Below the pieces are notes generated by a model that saw only the letters and a list, made by a program, of their open reading frames with translations, was not told the DNA's origin and did not search any database. Source: Paramacrobiotus richtersi (Eukaryota; Tardigrada; Eutardigrada; Parachela; Macrobiotidae). From it: 38,992 nucleotides of DNA. The position numbers were made by a program, and so were the translations under genes. The stretch covers positions 1 to 38,992 of the forward strand of contig JAQGAU010000127.1 of NCBI GenBank assembly GCA_034698045.1. Reading direction: 5' to 3'. Positions 25,101-34,786 of this stretch are shown in pieces; the stretch's first letter is position 1; every line of letters starts with the position of its first letter.

Positions 25101-27322
25101 ATCCGTTTGCATTTTTTAGGGAATGGCATACATTCATTCGAAGCCGATTGGTTTTCACGGGCATCTCAACGAATTCAAATGCCTAATCGATCGGCGGTTC
25201 ATGTTAAAGATCGGGGAAACCGGACTGGACCGCATCAAGTGGATGCTCTTGGCTAATACGTATACAGATAACACGGACGTGGCGCCTAATAAGTTGTACT
25301 GGACTGCACCGGAACTCCTGCGCCATGCTGCACAACCGAATCAAGCGACGGACGTGTACTCGGTGGGGATACTGCTCTACCAGATGCTTGTCTGGACGGA
25401 TCCTTACGATGAGCAAATGGAGCAATACAGCCCAAACGGTAAATAAAATCTTAGCGAAAGGTCACAGTAAAGTCAGCATAGGCAGGTAGCCTAGGTTATA
25501 TTACAAAACAACTTGCGCAGTGCGATTTAGTGGCACTTTAGTCTTTATGCTTCCTGACTATCAAACAGTGCTGCAGCATACTTGTGAAGCAAAACGAAGA
25601 TACTCCTTGTTATTTCGTTGATGCGAAAGCGTCTGACGCTTGAGCTTGAGCGGTTGCGTTGGATGAAGTGAAGTATTGAACCATTGAAGTACTAACTCCT
25701 ACTGAGTACGAAAAAGTTTCACGGTGCTATGCAAATGGACTTTTTGAAACGTGCGCTCTTTCATAGAAAAACACGGAAATACAGTTAATGTCATGCTAGC
25801 ACTGACCCTATTCTATCCTGCAGAAATTGTCGCTGCGATTGTTCACGAAGATTCCGCTCATCGTCACTCGCTCCGTCCCACCTTGGTTGGTCATGACATT
25901 AGCAAGCTGGTCCGACAAGCTCTCCAGGCCTGCTGGAGTGGCAATCCCAAAATCCGGCCTAAGATGAAGGATCTCCGAAAGGATATCTACGGCGCATGCG
26001 GTATTGTCGCTCCAACAAACTTGACACAGAATCTCCTACGGCGCTTTGATGCGTACATCCACGAGTTGGAAACACAACTGCAAGAACGCACTGATTTAGC
26101 GGTCAATGAGATTACTCTGTTCCAGCAGCGTCTGTATGAACTGTGGCCCAAGTATGGTTGGATTTGGCAGCTGAGAGAAAATAGCGGACTGTATTGTTGC
26201 TTTTTGTAGAGAAATTGCTGTACAAATCTGGAACGATCAGTCGGTACACGCTGCTTCACATGAGAACGTGACTATTCTTTGTGGCGACGTGGTGGACTTT
26301 GAAGAGGTCATCAATCACCTGACACCTACTGCGCTCTTTCTCTTTCTCAAGGATTTCGCTCTGGTGCTCAATCAAGCTTGTGCCGGACTAAGTATCATGA
26401 AGATTGAACTTCTTGGAGCGAATTACATTGTGAGCGTAACGATTACCTTCCCCTTGTTTCTTTAAAATTGAAAAAATACGGGCTTCAAAGGAAGCTTCCT
26501 GCTTCGTCCAGCTAGCGCGAGCTCGACTTTAAAAGACTTGAAATTTGTACTGATCAATGTAACCATTGTTCACAACCCGCAAAATATTAGTCTAATTTGC
26601 AAAGGTTATATGTTGCCGCGCAGTTTATGCAACAATAACCATATGATAAAGTTTGATTTGGATTCGCTTTCCAGTACTGCAGCGGTATAATCCATTATGC
26701 CGGAAAAGAACCTGTCCTGGAAATCTGCAAAGCCGCCAACAACATCCGAGAGCACTTTACATCCTCCAGCAAACTCCAGTGGCTCACCGTTCACATTCGC
26801 ATAGGAATCAGCACCGGTAAACATTCTCCTCAGTTCTTCAAGAAACAGTAATCTGAGTTGTACCGCTTGTCCCCGTAGGTCCATGTGTTTCAGGAGTGAT
26901 CGATCCAGCTCGCCCACGATACTGTTTGTAAGAAACAACACAATTCACGTTATTTCCCTGTTAAGACAGTGCTTTACAGACTGGGGCCGACTTTGAAAAC
27001 TGCGGGTTACCTCTGCAAACAAGGCGATCCCAATTGCATCTATCTGAGCTACGTGACCGCGGAACACCTGATGCGTCACGGAGAAACGGGTTTCGTGGTG
27101 ACGCATATGACGTCCAACACGCCCAGTCCCCGGTTCTACTCGGCCGCTATCCCGGATGTCTACTATCTAGAACCACGCGCGCAGACCAGCAACTTGACCC
27201 CAGTTCGAATCCCGACGCGTAAGACGCGGCACGTGAAGGGCGGTACAGCGGACAAGAAACCGGCGGTGCATGTTCGTGTATCCAGTACCAAGAGCCTTCT
27301 GGGTAAAAAGGCGGCTAAGTAA
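22189..27322 (+). CDS. Receptor guanylyl cyclase-like protein 3, divergent pseudo-cyclase
   Basis: Third rGC paralogue, 1098 residues. Exons: 22189-22507, 22571-22634, 22695-22984, 23039-23082, 23147-23185, 23245-23319, 23563-23688, 23763-24147, 24212-24299, 24491-24623, 24679-24828, 24884-25066, 25120-25438, 25824-26151, 26210-26429, 26675-26816, 26879-26927, 26980-27322. Signal peptide MSRCTVAAFVLFHWFAYS; ectodomain ending in CGYRGDEPPC; TM helix in exon 24212-24299; kinase-homology domain with WTAPE and TDVYSVG, keeping a VAVK-like lysine (EEVWIKF); cyclase domain. Asp873 (GDVVDF), Glu914 and Cys984 (RPRYCL) match active rGCs, but the second metal Asp is Ala918 and the Asn and Arg of NTASRM are Lys991 and Tyr995. 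The usual KGKG..TYW end is replaced by a basic tail. Exons of 44, 39, 183, 319 and 220 bases match gene 1 exactly in length; other introns are missing. The acceptor of the last exon was chosen because it restores RYCL-LGPT. Confidence 0.85.
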
Positions 27323-27656
27323 CGGAAATCTGGGTATCGGCTAATCGCAGCTATAGCGCATCTTTACTAGCCTTCCCTGGTTCAACTGTTTTTCTTGTCT
27401 GTATTTTGGCCAATCCCTGCTTTCACATGCTGGTAGTGCATGGGTTTCTCACTTTCACGAATAACCGTTTCACATGACCCAGAATACGGTACACGTTTTC
27501 TTTTCGTTGGAAACATGCTGAAATATTTTGAAATAGGTTTTTTTTCTTAGTATTATTACGAGGTAATCAGCTACTGTATGTTTAGAGGATAGTACATTAA
27601 AACGGAATCAGAAGCATTGTCCGCGGCTGTCCTTAAATGACAAATTACACATCAAG

Positions 27657-27662
27657 AATAAA
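27657..27662 (+). other. Polyadenylation signal AATAAA
   Basis: Canonical hexamer about 335 bases past the stop of receptor cyclase 3, the only one in this spacer, so it likely ends that transcript. Confidence 0.5.
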
Positions 27663-28003
27663 ACGTACAGTAGGCGAATCTTATCTGTACCGACTGATCC
27701 GAGGACAGTGTCCATAACACATGAATGAACATTGTGTATCGCACTATTGTGCATCGCAACTAGCAGTCCTATTATTCAAAATTCCATTGAGGGCGGTCCT
27801 CCTGCAGCATGTTCTACGTCTGCTGTATACCTTCATTCTGGACAAGTGTGTTGCACCAACCCACTAATATCGATCGCGGCAATCGTAGCGATCAGTTCGA
27901 CTCTCGTGTAAACAAGGAACGCACGTTCCCGTCTACTCGCAGTGCCACGAAACATATAGTGCCAGTGTAACACAACCTACGTACCGAATGCCATTTGTGA
28001 CTA

Positions 28004-28011
28004 TATATAAA
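28004..28011 (+). promoter_or_regulatory. TATA box of the GPCR at 28073
   Basis: TATATAAA followed by a GC-rich ACCCGGG stretch, 62 bases before the start codon. With a normal 25 to 30 base spacing, transcription would begin near 28035 and leave a short 5' leader. Confidence 0.55.
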
Positions 28012-28072
28012 CCCGGGCAACGTCCTCAACTATCGATAGTCCGAATACCGGGGATCCCGCCACTACACGCCG

Positions 28073-29459
28073 ATGGAGACTATGAACGTCTCCGTGCATA
28101 GCTGCACCAGCAACTGTAGCGAAGCAGTGTCACAAGACATTATGATAATCTGGTTCACTGTATCGATAACCATCTGTGCGTTTGGCAGCGTTATTACTTT
28201 ACTGCTACTATTAACGCTGCTGGCAAAACGGAATTTCGTACAAGGTGCCAACATCCTTATTATCCACTTGCTCTGCATCGAGGTGATAACCATGTCAACG
28301 ATCTACCCTTTATCCACCACAATCATCTACATGAATCAGCCTATCATCAGCTGCGTGCCGGTCATCTTCTGTCTCTTTTTGCTACAGGGCGTGGCCCATT
28401 ACACCTGCGCCTTTCTCGCTTTGAACCGTTTCGTGGCCTTCCTCCTTCCGCACCAGTACCGGTCCTTTTCCACGGGAAACGTTTTAAGCGTAACGCTGGT
28501 TATCAGTTGGATGTTTCCACTGACAGCGGCCGTTCCCCCGCTGTTCGACTGGGGTGGTCATTACGGCCGGTTTCTCCCGCTGGGCTACTGCGGCTTGATC
28601 GGCATCGAGTCATCCGGTTTCGCGCTAATCACCACCATCAACAGCACCATCCCATTAGCCAGCCAGGGTGTCTGCTACTTGATCATCGGCTGCAGGATAT
28701 TAACGGGACACCGGAAGTCCTCGTTACCAGCGACCAAGCAGCAGCAGAAAGCCCGCTGCATGGCCAACATGCTCATCATATCCTGGCTGTGGTATCTCCT
28801 GTGCTTTCTACCTACGCCGGTAATTGTCACCTATGCGCCGTGGTTGTGGACGGAGAACGGTCTGGTTGTGCTGTGCCTGCGGACGGCGCTCCTTTGCGGA
28901 TCGACGGGGACGCCGGTATGTACATTCCTTTGTTTGCTATTGATTCCTATTATAGATTACTTCTGTTTGCTTTATACGCTAAGCACATTTGATTAAGCAT
29001 CAGCCAGTACTCAGTTCTGCGCAACTTAACATCCCTTACTTCCGCTCGACAGCTAATACATAATAGGAATGGAAATGTTCACACCAACAAAGCACTAAAG
29101 TGGAAGCATAATAGGACGTACATAAATAATCAAGTCTGAAGAGGGTACCATCGCAAACGCACAACTGACGCATACGTTTTCGAACTGAAAGCTAATCCAT
29201 ATGATAGTAATTAAATCTCGATGTACAGCGTTTATGTACCAAGCGCAACTTTACTGCAAAATTCTCAAGCATTCACGAGGAAAAGAAACTAATAAACGCA
29301 TCGTGGTGTATGTTCTTTTGTTCTTTTGTTCCCTTGCAGATTGTATTCATTATGATGAATGAAGACTACCGAAAGGACCTGCGCGCACACGTGACTAAGA
29401 TCGTTCCCCTTTCGCTAAACTTCCGGCAGGTTCGGTCAGCAAATTCATCGACTGTATAA
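28073..29459 (+). CDS. Orphan class A-like GPCR
   Basis: Seven-helix receptor, 320 residues from exons 28073-28915 and 29340-29459 (phase 0). The intron falls inside helix 7 and splits GSTGTP from IVFIMMNEDYRKDL, the latter the normal transition from helix 7 to helix 8. The N-terminus (METMNVSVHSCTSNCS) is glycosylatable. The DRY position reads NRF (in ALNRFVAF), helix 6 has CFLPTP, and the NPxxY position is degenerate (GTPIVF). It is a different subfamily from the tandem pair at 13287-15922, which keep their intron in loop 3. Reading straight through the donor gives a false 307-residue end with a hydrophobic tail. No ligand can be named. A TATA box lies just upstream. Confidence 0.85.
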
Positions 29460-30496
29460 GGCTCGACCTCCAGCTGATACATACCTAACGTTGTGAATAA
29501 CGTTAACGCGACCAGAGACCTTGTGGAATGGCGGGTGACAGTTTGGTCTTGCAACAAAGATGCACAGGAACAAATGACGGATGTCAATAATTAACGATTA
29601 GGTGACAACTTTTGGTTTCTGTGAGTTTCCGGCTTTTACGTTATAAGCGTTTGCAGCTGTTTACCAATTTTCTTTTGTGTTTCTGTATATTATGTTTTTG
29701 TGTATTTTGACTTGAAACATGCATCGATGAGCACTACAGGTAAAAACAAGAATCCCGACAAAACTGTCGTCCAGAAACTACCCAAATTATATGGCCAAAG
29801 ATGCTGCCGGTGAAGCGTTTACCAAAGCGCCTAGTGCAGAATTCAGACCACGAAAAGCTAATCTTTAACGATATGCCGAACTCTCTTACACACAGCAACG
29901 GATCTAAGTAAGATATTGGTCTAACCAACCTAAAACCGTTGTTTAAACGTTCCTTGGTGAGCAATCATAAAAACAGCAATCAAACTGCTCAACGTGAACA
30001 TCAGAACATGAACAACACGTATGATAATGGCAACATGACTGATGACATACATAAAGAAACGGCACTAAAGCGTAAGAGGTTATACCGGAAGTACGTGTGT
30101 GACGTAGTTAGTCTACCTGTCTTGCCTTGTGACTCATCGTTAACTGGCTGCACAAATGCAGATTCAGAAACTGCTAATGTGGAGGTTTATCTTGATAGAA
30201 AATTAATTCTTCTTCTTTCGTCGTTCGTTCGTGCGTATTTCCTTTTCTAATAAAACCTTGATTGTTGTCGTATGCTTTGTGTGTTCGTGTGTAATGTGTA
30301 GAGTCACCTTTTCCTGCATCGTAATCCTGATTACCATCACTTTGCGCAGTCATCCTGATGAGCCGAAAGGTTTAAGTGCGCTAGTTCACTTGTGGTATTA
30401 TTTCGCTCGTCTGTGTGACCTATCTGTCTAATGCTGTCAAGAAACAACCGAGTCATACCCTCAGACGAAGAATTTGATTCCAAGACAGTCGACTAG
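29460..30496. other. Gene-poor stretch with coding-like fragments
   Basis: A plus frame from about 29800 to 29909 (ending AA before a GTAAGA donor) and another at about 29945-30249 (containing ALKRKRLYRKYV) read like basic, low-complexity protein. I cannot join them into a gene and see no known domain. They may be exons of an unknown nuclear protein, pieces of a transposon ORF1, or chance open frames. Confidence 0.25.
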
Positions 30497-30746
30497 CAGA
30501 AGAAGAAAGCAGCCAAACCGGCCAAAGCAGTGCGTATCCAGATAATCCCCAAGACCTTCCCGAAGCCCACGACGCCCGCCAAGTCGGACTTCAAGATCCA
30601 CGAGTTGTTTGACACATCCAAGTTGATGAAGAACGTACCAGGTACCCAACAGAGTAAAGAAATGTGCAGCACGAAACGTCCAGCTACTTCCACCGTCCAA
30701 GAACCATCGAAAAAGTCCTGGTCCACCGCAGTTACCAAGCTAGCTG
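30497..30746 (+). other. Possible lysine-rich internal exon
   Basis: Between a TAG acceptor at 30494-30496 and a GTGAGT donor at 30747 one frame is open and encodes a basic, proline- and lysine-rich segment (QKKKAAKPAKAVRIQIIPKT, later SDFKIHELFDTSKLMK and EPSKKSWSTAVTKLA). Just upstream, in the same frame but before the TAG, is an acidic SDEEFDSK segment. The composition suggests a nucleic-acid-binding linker or LINE ORF1-type region; no fold recognised and no partner exon found. Its setting among LINE debris favours a transposon origin. Confidence 0.3.
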
Positions 30747-31270
30747 GTGAGTCAGAAAACGCGTAATTTTACCCGTGACCATAAAAATACGAAAGAGCGT
30801 GATTTTCTTGAGTTGAGCACTTTCCATCTTTCGAAAAAAAAGGTCATTTTGCAAAATTTGCTGTAAGTCTCTGGATTTTGTCTGGATTTTCTGTAAACTG
30901 TCTGTCTTATTTACGTGAACTATCGACCTTGAATTACCGCACTCCTTTCTCTTGCGCATCATTTCTCTTCCGCATCCCTACTGTACTATTTTCTGTAGGT
31001 GTACCGAATACGGATACCCGTTTCTTTCGCACCATTTTGTTTCAGCATGTTTCAGCTAGCTGACAAGATTTTGTATGCTAGTCAACATTGCAGACAAGGC
31101 TTTGGGCAAACTTAAGACGTAGTCGGAGTGCTGTACAATAGCTTTCTCCGTAAGAACATAAGAATAAAGAAGAAACTGCCTGTTAAAGACAGGAAGACCT
31201 TCGTGCTTTGCTTTTCTCAGACCATCCGTTCCTGATTACCACAGCTGATCCTGACCAGTAATAATCTAAC

Positions 31271-31381
31271 CCTGACTGCTTTGCTGTAGAAGCTGTCCGA
31301 CTATGGAATGCTGCTGTACTTCCGCGAGAAGCATACCAGTCTCTCACGTCCTTCTGCGAGGGACTGGGCCGCTTACACTGA
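31271..31381 (+). mobile_element. LINE reverse-transcriptase C-terminal remnant
   Basis: The plus frame reads PDCFAVEAVRLWNAAVLP then EAYQSLTSFCEGLGRLH and stop. The VxLWNxxxLP...SLxxFxxxL pattern is the characteristic extreme C-terminus of the ORF2 protein of CR1/jockey-like non-LTR retrotransposons. Upstream sequence back to about 31100 does not hold an intact frame, so this is a decayed 3' end. Short, hence moderate confidence. Confidence 0.5.
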
Positions 31382-32419
31382 AACGATATCCTGCGAGGCT
31401 TGTATCTCGCATTTCCACAGTACTCTGAATATGTTTACGATATTCGGCCTAGCAAGGGCATGTAGCCGCGTGTTGCGTTGCATTGTTTCTAATGTAGCGT
31501 CTGTCTTACCACACAACTTTTCTTTTTGTGGTATGTTTGTTTTGTTTCAAATTGTCTGATGCCAGAGTGCAGTTACGGTTGCAACAGACCTAAAATGCAT
31601 TAAATCATCGTAATCATCACGTACTTGTATGTACTGTAATTGTAGCATTCTTGAGATTACGGTAATGAGTGACCTCTATGTTGTACTAAGCAACTCGAAA
31701 ATGAATAGTGTTCACTATTTAGTTGGTTATCTGTCAGCCGTGCAGCAGTATATGCCGTCTTCGGCAGATGTACCACATTGTCTTTTCCAGAATGTACAGT
31801 ATTTCTGCGACTAAGTTTGTAATGTCATGATCAGTGAACTGCATTGTGTTTACTGCCTCCTGTTTTGTGCGCTTTCGGTATAACTTCTTGCATTTGCTAT
31901 ACTGTATTGTAGGCTCTGACGGCTGCGAAAGCGCTGTAACGACCTTTCACGATTTCGTCGAGCGTGCAAAAAACGGCTAATGTCTGTCTCAGTTTGGTAG
32001 TTCTAGATCGATTAGTGACGTCCTTCTGTTTGCTTTATGCGCGTCGGATGCCTTTCGCCTGGGAGACCGGGGCATGTCCAACTGAAAAATTACTTTGTAT
32101 GGTGCAAAATCTCTAGAGGCCATATTCCGCATGAAATACAATTGACACCGCATGTAACGCATCAAAGTAAACCTGCAATGCGAGTCCATGCAGTTTCAAT
32201 GAGAAAAAAACCCGATACATATTTACTGTGCTTGTTCTTGGTGGACGGATCGCGAACTGACTGTAACGATCGCAGACAACAACACGGAAGAGCAGCAGAT
32301 ACATATATAACTGTAGACTCTATGAAACAGAGGTATCAGAGTTTCTTGTTAAGCAATTTTGATTAACTCATTGTTTCGCGGACTAGAGTTTGCTGCAGTG
32401 GTGCAGTGATCAACTGAAA
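31382..32419. other. Intergenic region before the ionotropic receptor
   Basis: No supportable gene. Short open frames (31629-31814 plus, 32037-32366 plus, 32113-32304 minus) lack domains or splice partners. It should include the 5' region of the receptor at 32420; an upstream signal-peptide exon of that gene may be hidden here but I could not identify it. Confidence 0.4.
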
Positions 32420-33974
32420 ATGGGCGCAGCCCAGTGTGGACGATTCTACCAAATCTGCTCCCATGTTCAATACGTCCCTGAACTACCGCAGCCAAAGGCG
32501 CTGATCGTCAGCATCAGCGAAAACGCTCCACATAGTTACCAGTCGTCGTGCGGATCGCAGTGCTTTTGTGGTTTATCTGTGACACTGTTGAACGATATTG
32601 CGCTTAGGTCAGGTTTGAGGTAAGCATAATCAGGTCGGGCGTTTACATCTGAGAGTAAGTGGTTTTTCAGTTGCTTTGTCAAGTTTCCGCAATTTGGCAG
32701 GTTAATGTTGGTACCCAATCTGCACCCCATTGACTACAACACATCACTAGGTGGGGCACCGATCGATCTTGAAGAAAGACGTGCTGACATCAGCGTATAC
32801 CCATTAAGTATGACGACATCGCGCATGACGAGCTACGATATGATACCATTGTACTTCTTACGGACTTATCAAGTCGGCATTCACAGACTGCATTCGAAGA
32901 AGAACGACACTGTATCGATACTGAATGGCATAGGCCGCAGTTTTAATCATGACGCTTGGATTGGTGTTATCATTCTGACCCTATGGATATTTTTTGTACT
33001 GTGGTTGATAAACGTGTTCGTAAGCTTTATATGTGCTATCGAAAGGTCACAGCATCGTAGAATATCGAGCTGGCGCTCGATATCATGGAAGGCATTGACT
33101 AGAACGTCCTGGGAAGCGATTTGCTATCGCTAAGCCAAGGTACATGAGACTTTAAATTTGTAGCCTTACGTTAGCCAAACCGGTCTTATTCTCTACAGCC
33201 GAGATCGATCGATTAAGCGTTTGTAAAACACATCGTTTACTATTGCTGACATGGCTTCCTTGGGTTCTGATTATCTCAACTATTGTTCTAACGTCGCTAA
33301 CGGCTACCCTCAGTACAACTGCCGCCGTGCTCCCATTCAGTTCACTACGCAGTTTCATATTGTCCGATTTTCACCTTAGATCGCATCCAGAGAATTCACC
33401 GCTATATGAAAACAATGAACTCAAACATCTGTTACAAAGGATAATCCTAGTGAATACTACTTCCGATACTGTCCTTGAAGATATGGCCGCTAACACTCAG
33501 ATTCCCATGAAAGTTGCCGTCAAGTGTAGGTTTCGCGACACTGTCAGCTGTAATGATAAAGGGATCATTCCGGTATTTGACTTACCCATTACCAGTTGGG
33601 TGTCAGCAGTGCAACTGCAAAAGAACAGTCCGCTCTCCAAAAGTTTCACATTGAAGTACGAACAGCATGTGTTTTTACATGTACAGTCGATTGTTTCATT
33701 ACCTTACTCTTCCAGAATGCAGATGCTGTTACAAGCTGGGATTATTCAGCATTTGTTCGACATCCACAGAATCATGTCCTACAAAGATAAGGCTGCTGCT
33801 CACAATTATCTGGATTCACAGAAAAGGCGTCAACGCCAGAACGAAGGCTTCGCAGAAAACCTAGAATGGCGTAAAGTGGAAAAGGTCATATGGACGACCT
33901 TTTATTTGATCGTAGTTTCCGCGGGTACGTTTCTCCTGGAGCTGCTGCATTTACGGGTTATAGCAACGCGATGA
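32420..33974 (+). CDS. Divergent ionotropic glutamate-type receptor (IR-like)
   Basis: Ligand-gated cation channel subunit without the N-terminal ATD. Exons 32420-32619, 32701-33019, 33103-33139 and 33199-33974 give 443 residues. S1: LIVSISENAP, then GLSVTLLNDIALRSGL, and RADISVYPLSMTTSRM, which keeps the T..R arginine that binds ligand carboxylate in glutamate receptors. M1 is WIGVIILTLWIFFVLWLINVF; a 37-base exon supplies the pore segment (NVLGSDLLSLSQ); M3 is RLLLLTWLPWVLIISTIVL followed by TSLTATLS, a degenerate SYTANLAAFL; S2 follows; M4 is VIWTTFYLIVVSAGTFLLEL. Without the microexon, the frame hits a TAA at 33131. The product has no signal peptide, so a 5' exon may be missing or the gene may be truncated. 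A chemosensory role is family-based inference. Confidence 0.8.
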
Positions 33975-34069
33975 ATACAAAAAATCGTTTCGGCATATTG
34001 TTCGCGGAACCTATTTGATTAGTCTTCGTGTGCATCTCTGAATCAGTGAAATACATTGCGGCTGGAAAT

Positions 34070-34786
34070 GTTGCTTTAGAGACCCGGAAGAAGAAATGTT
34101 TGCGCTTTTTATATGGTTGGGTCGTCTGGCTTCTTGTTCGGCATCCTGTTGTCTCGGTTTTGACCACGAACATTTGTTCAGCACATGCCGAAAGACCAAA
34201 TAACATACGATAAACAGAACACAGCGACAGTTTTATACGCCACACAACCTGGGTATCCATGGCGTGACTGTCCAGCAAGTTAACATAATCTGCGTTTTCT
34301 ACTGTGACCATTTCGTCTCAGAAATCTCTTGACGAAATCTTGAATGGCATTTGGGTTCCAAACTGACGCACAGTACTCCAGAACAGGCTGAATCGTAGAG
34401 GCGAGCAATTTCATCCTTTCCGGTTTGCAGTTTGGTGGAAACAATTGATTTACATATCGCTCCTGGCTTCGACATTTCGACAGCACTAATTCCGTTTGCA
34501 TTTTTCAACTAAGATCGCAGTCCACCAGCTCTTTAAGATAGGTCTCGTGATCTACGTTAGGTAGCCTGGCCGTTTAGCTGGTAGGGAACATCCGGACAGC
34601 TCCCCTTCCCGAGTCGCAGATGGTGGGACTTATCTGGGTTTATCGGCAGGCTTCTTCCCGCCCAACCATTCCGAAAATGTGGTAAATTCCTTCTGGAATC
34701 TGCTTTCGTCGTCTGCTGATGTAATTATCCGAAACGCCATAAATGTTCGATGGCGATGGATGACAAGAAATGTAGCAGACATATCA
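34070..34786 (-). mobile_element. Decayed LINE reverse transcriptase, antisense
   Basis: Minus-strand translations in shifting frames spell the C-terminal half of a non-LTR retrotransposon RT. From high to low coordinates: MAFRIITSADDESRFQKEF near 34690-34750, LPINPDKSHHLRLGKG then YQLNGQ near 34570-34650, LLASTIQPVLEYCASVWNP near 34350-34410, and WRIKLSLCSVYRMLFGLSA then KKRKHFFFRV near 34070-34240. These are, in order, the SADDE..FQ, INPDK, thumb ('RPILEY..VWNP') and post-RT segments of CR1/L2/jockey-type elements. Stops and frameshifts between them show it is dead. It begins about 100 bases behind the ionotropic receptor stop, in the opposite orientation, so it probably forms part of that gene's 3' flank. 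Confidence 0.75.

Larger units (their letters stand above)
27323..28072. other. Intergenic region with 3' UTR and GPCR promoter
   Basis: The left part is the 3' UTR of receptor cyclase 3 with a polyadenylation signal at 27657; the right part is the upstream region of the GPCR at 28073. No other coding or repeat signal seen. Confidence 0.5.

Noticed and set aside
26966..26979. Earlier acceptors for the last exon of receptor cyclase 3
   Set aside because: They either give a stop or insert extra residues; the acceptor at 26979 gives RYCL joined to LGPT, matching the family.
27195..27215. GTTCGAATCCC, resembling a tRNA B box
   Set aside because: It lies inside the last coding exon of receptor cyclase 3 and has no matching acceptor stem or D-arm.
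28507..28992. 161-codon open frame inside the GPCR at 28073
   Set aside because: Out-of-frame shadow without helices; the receptor frame contains the seven TM segments.
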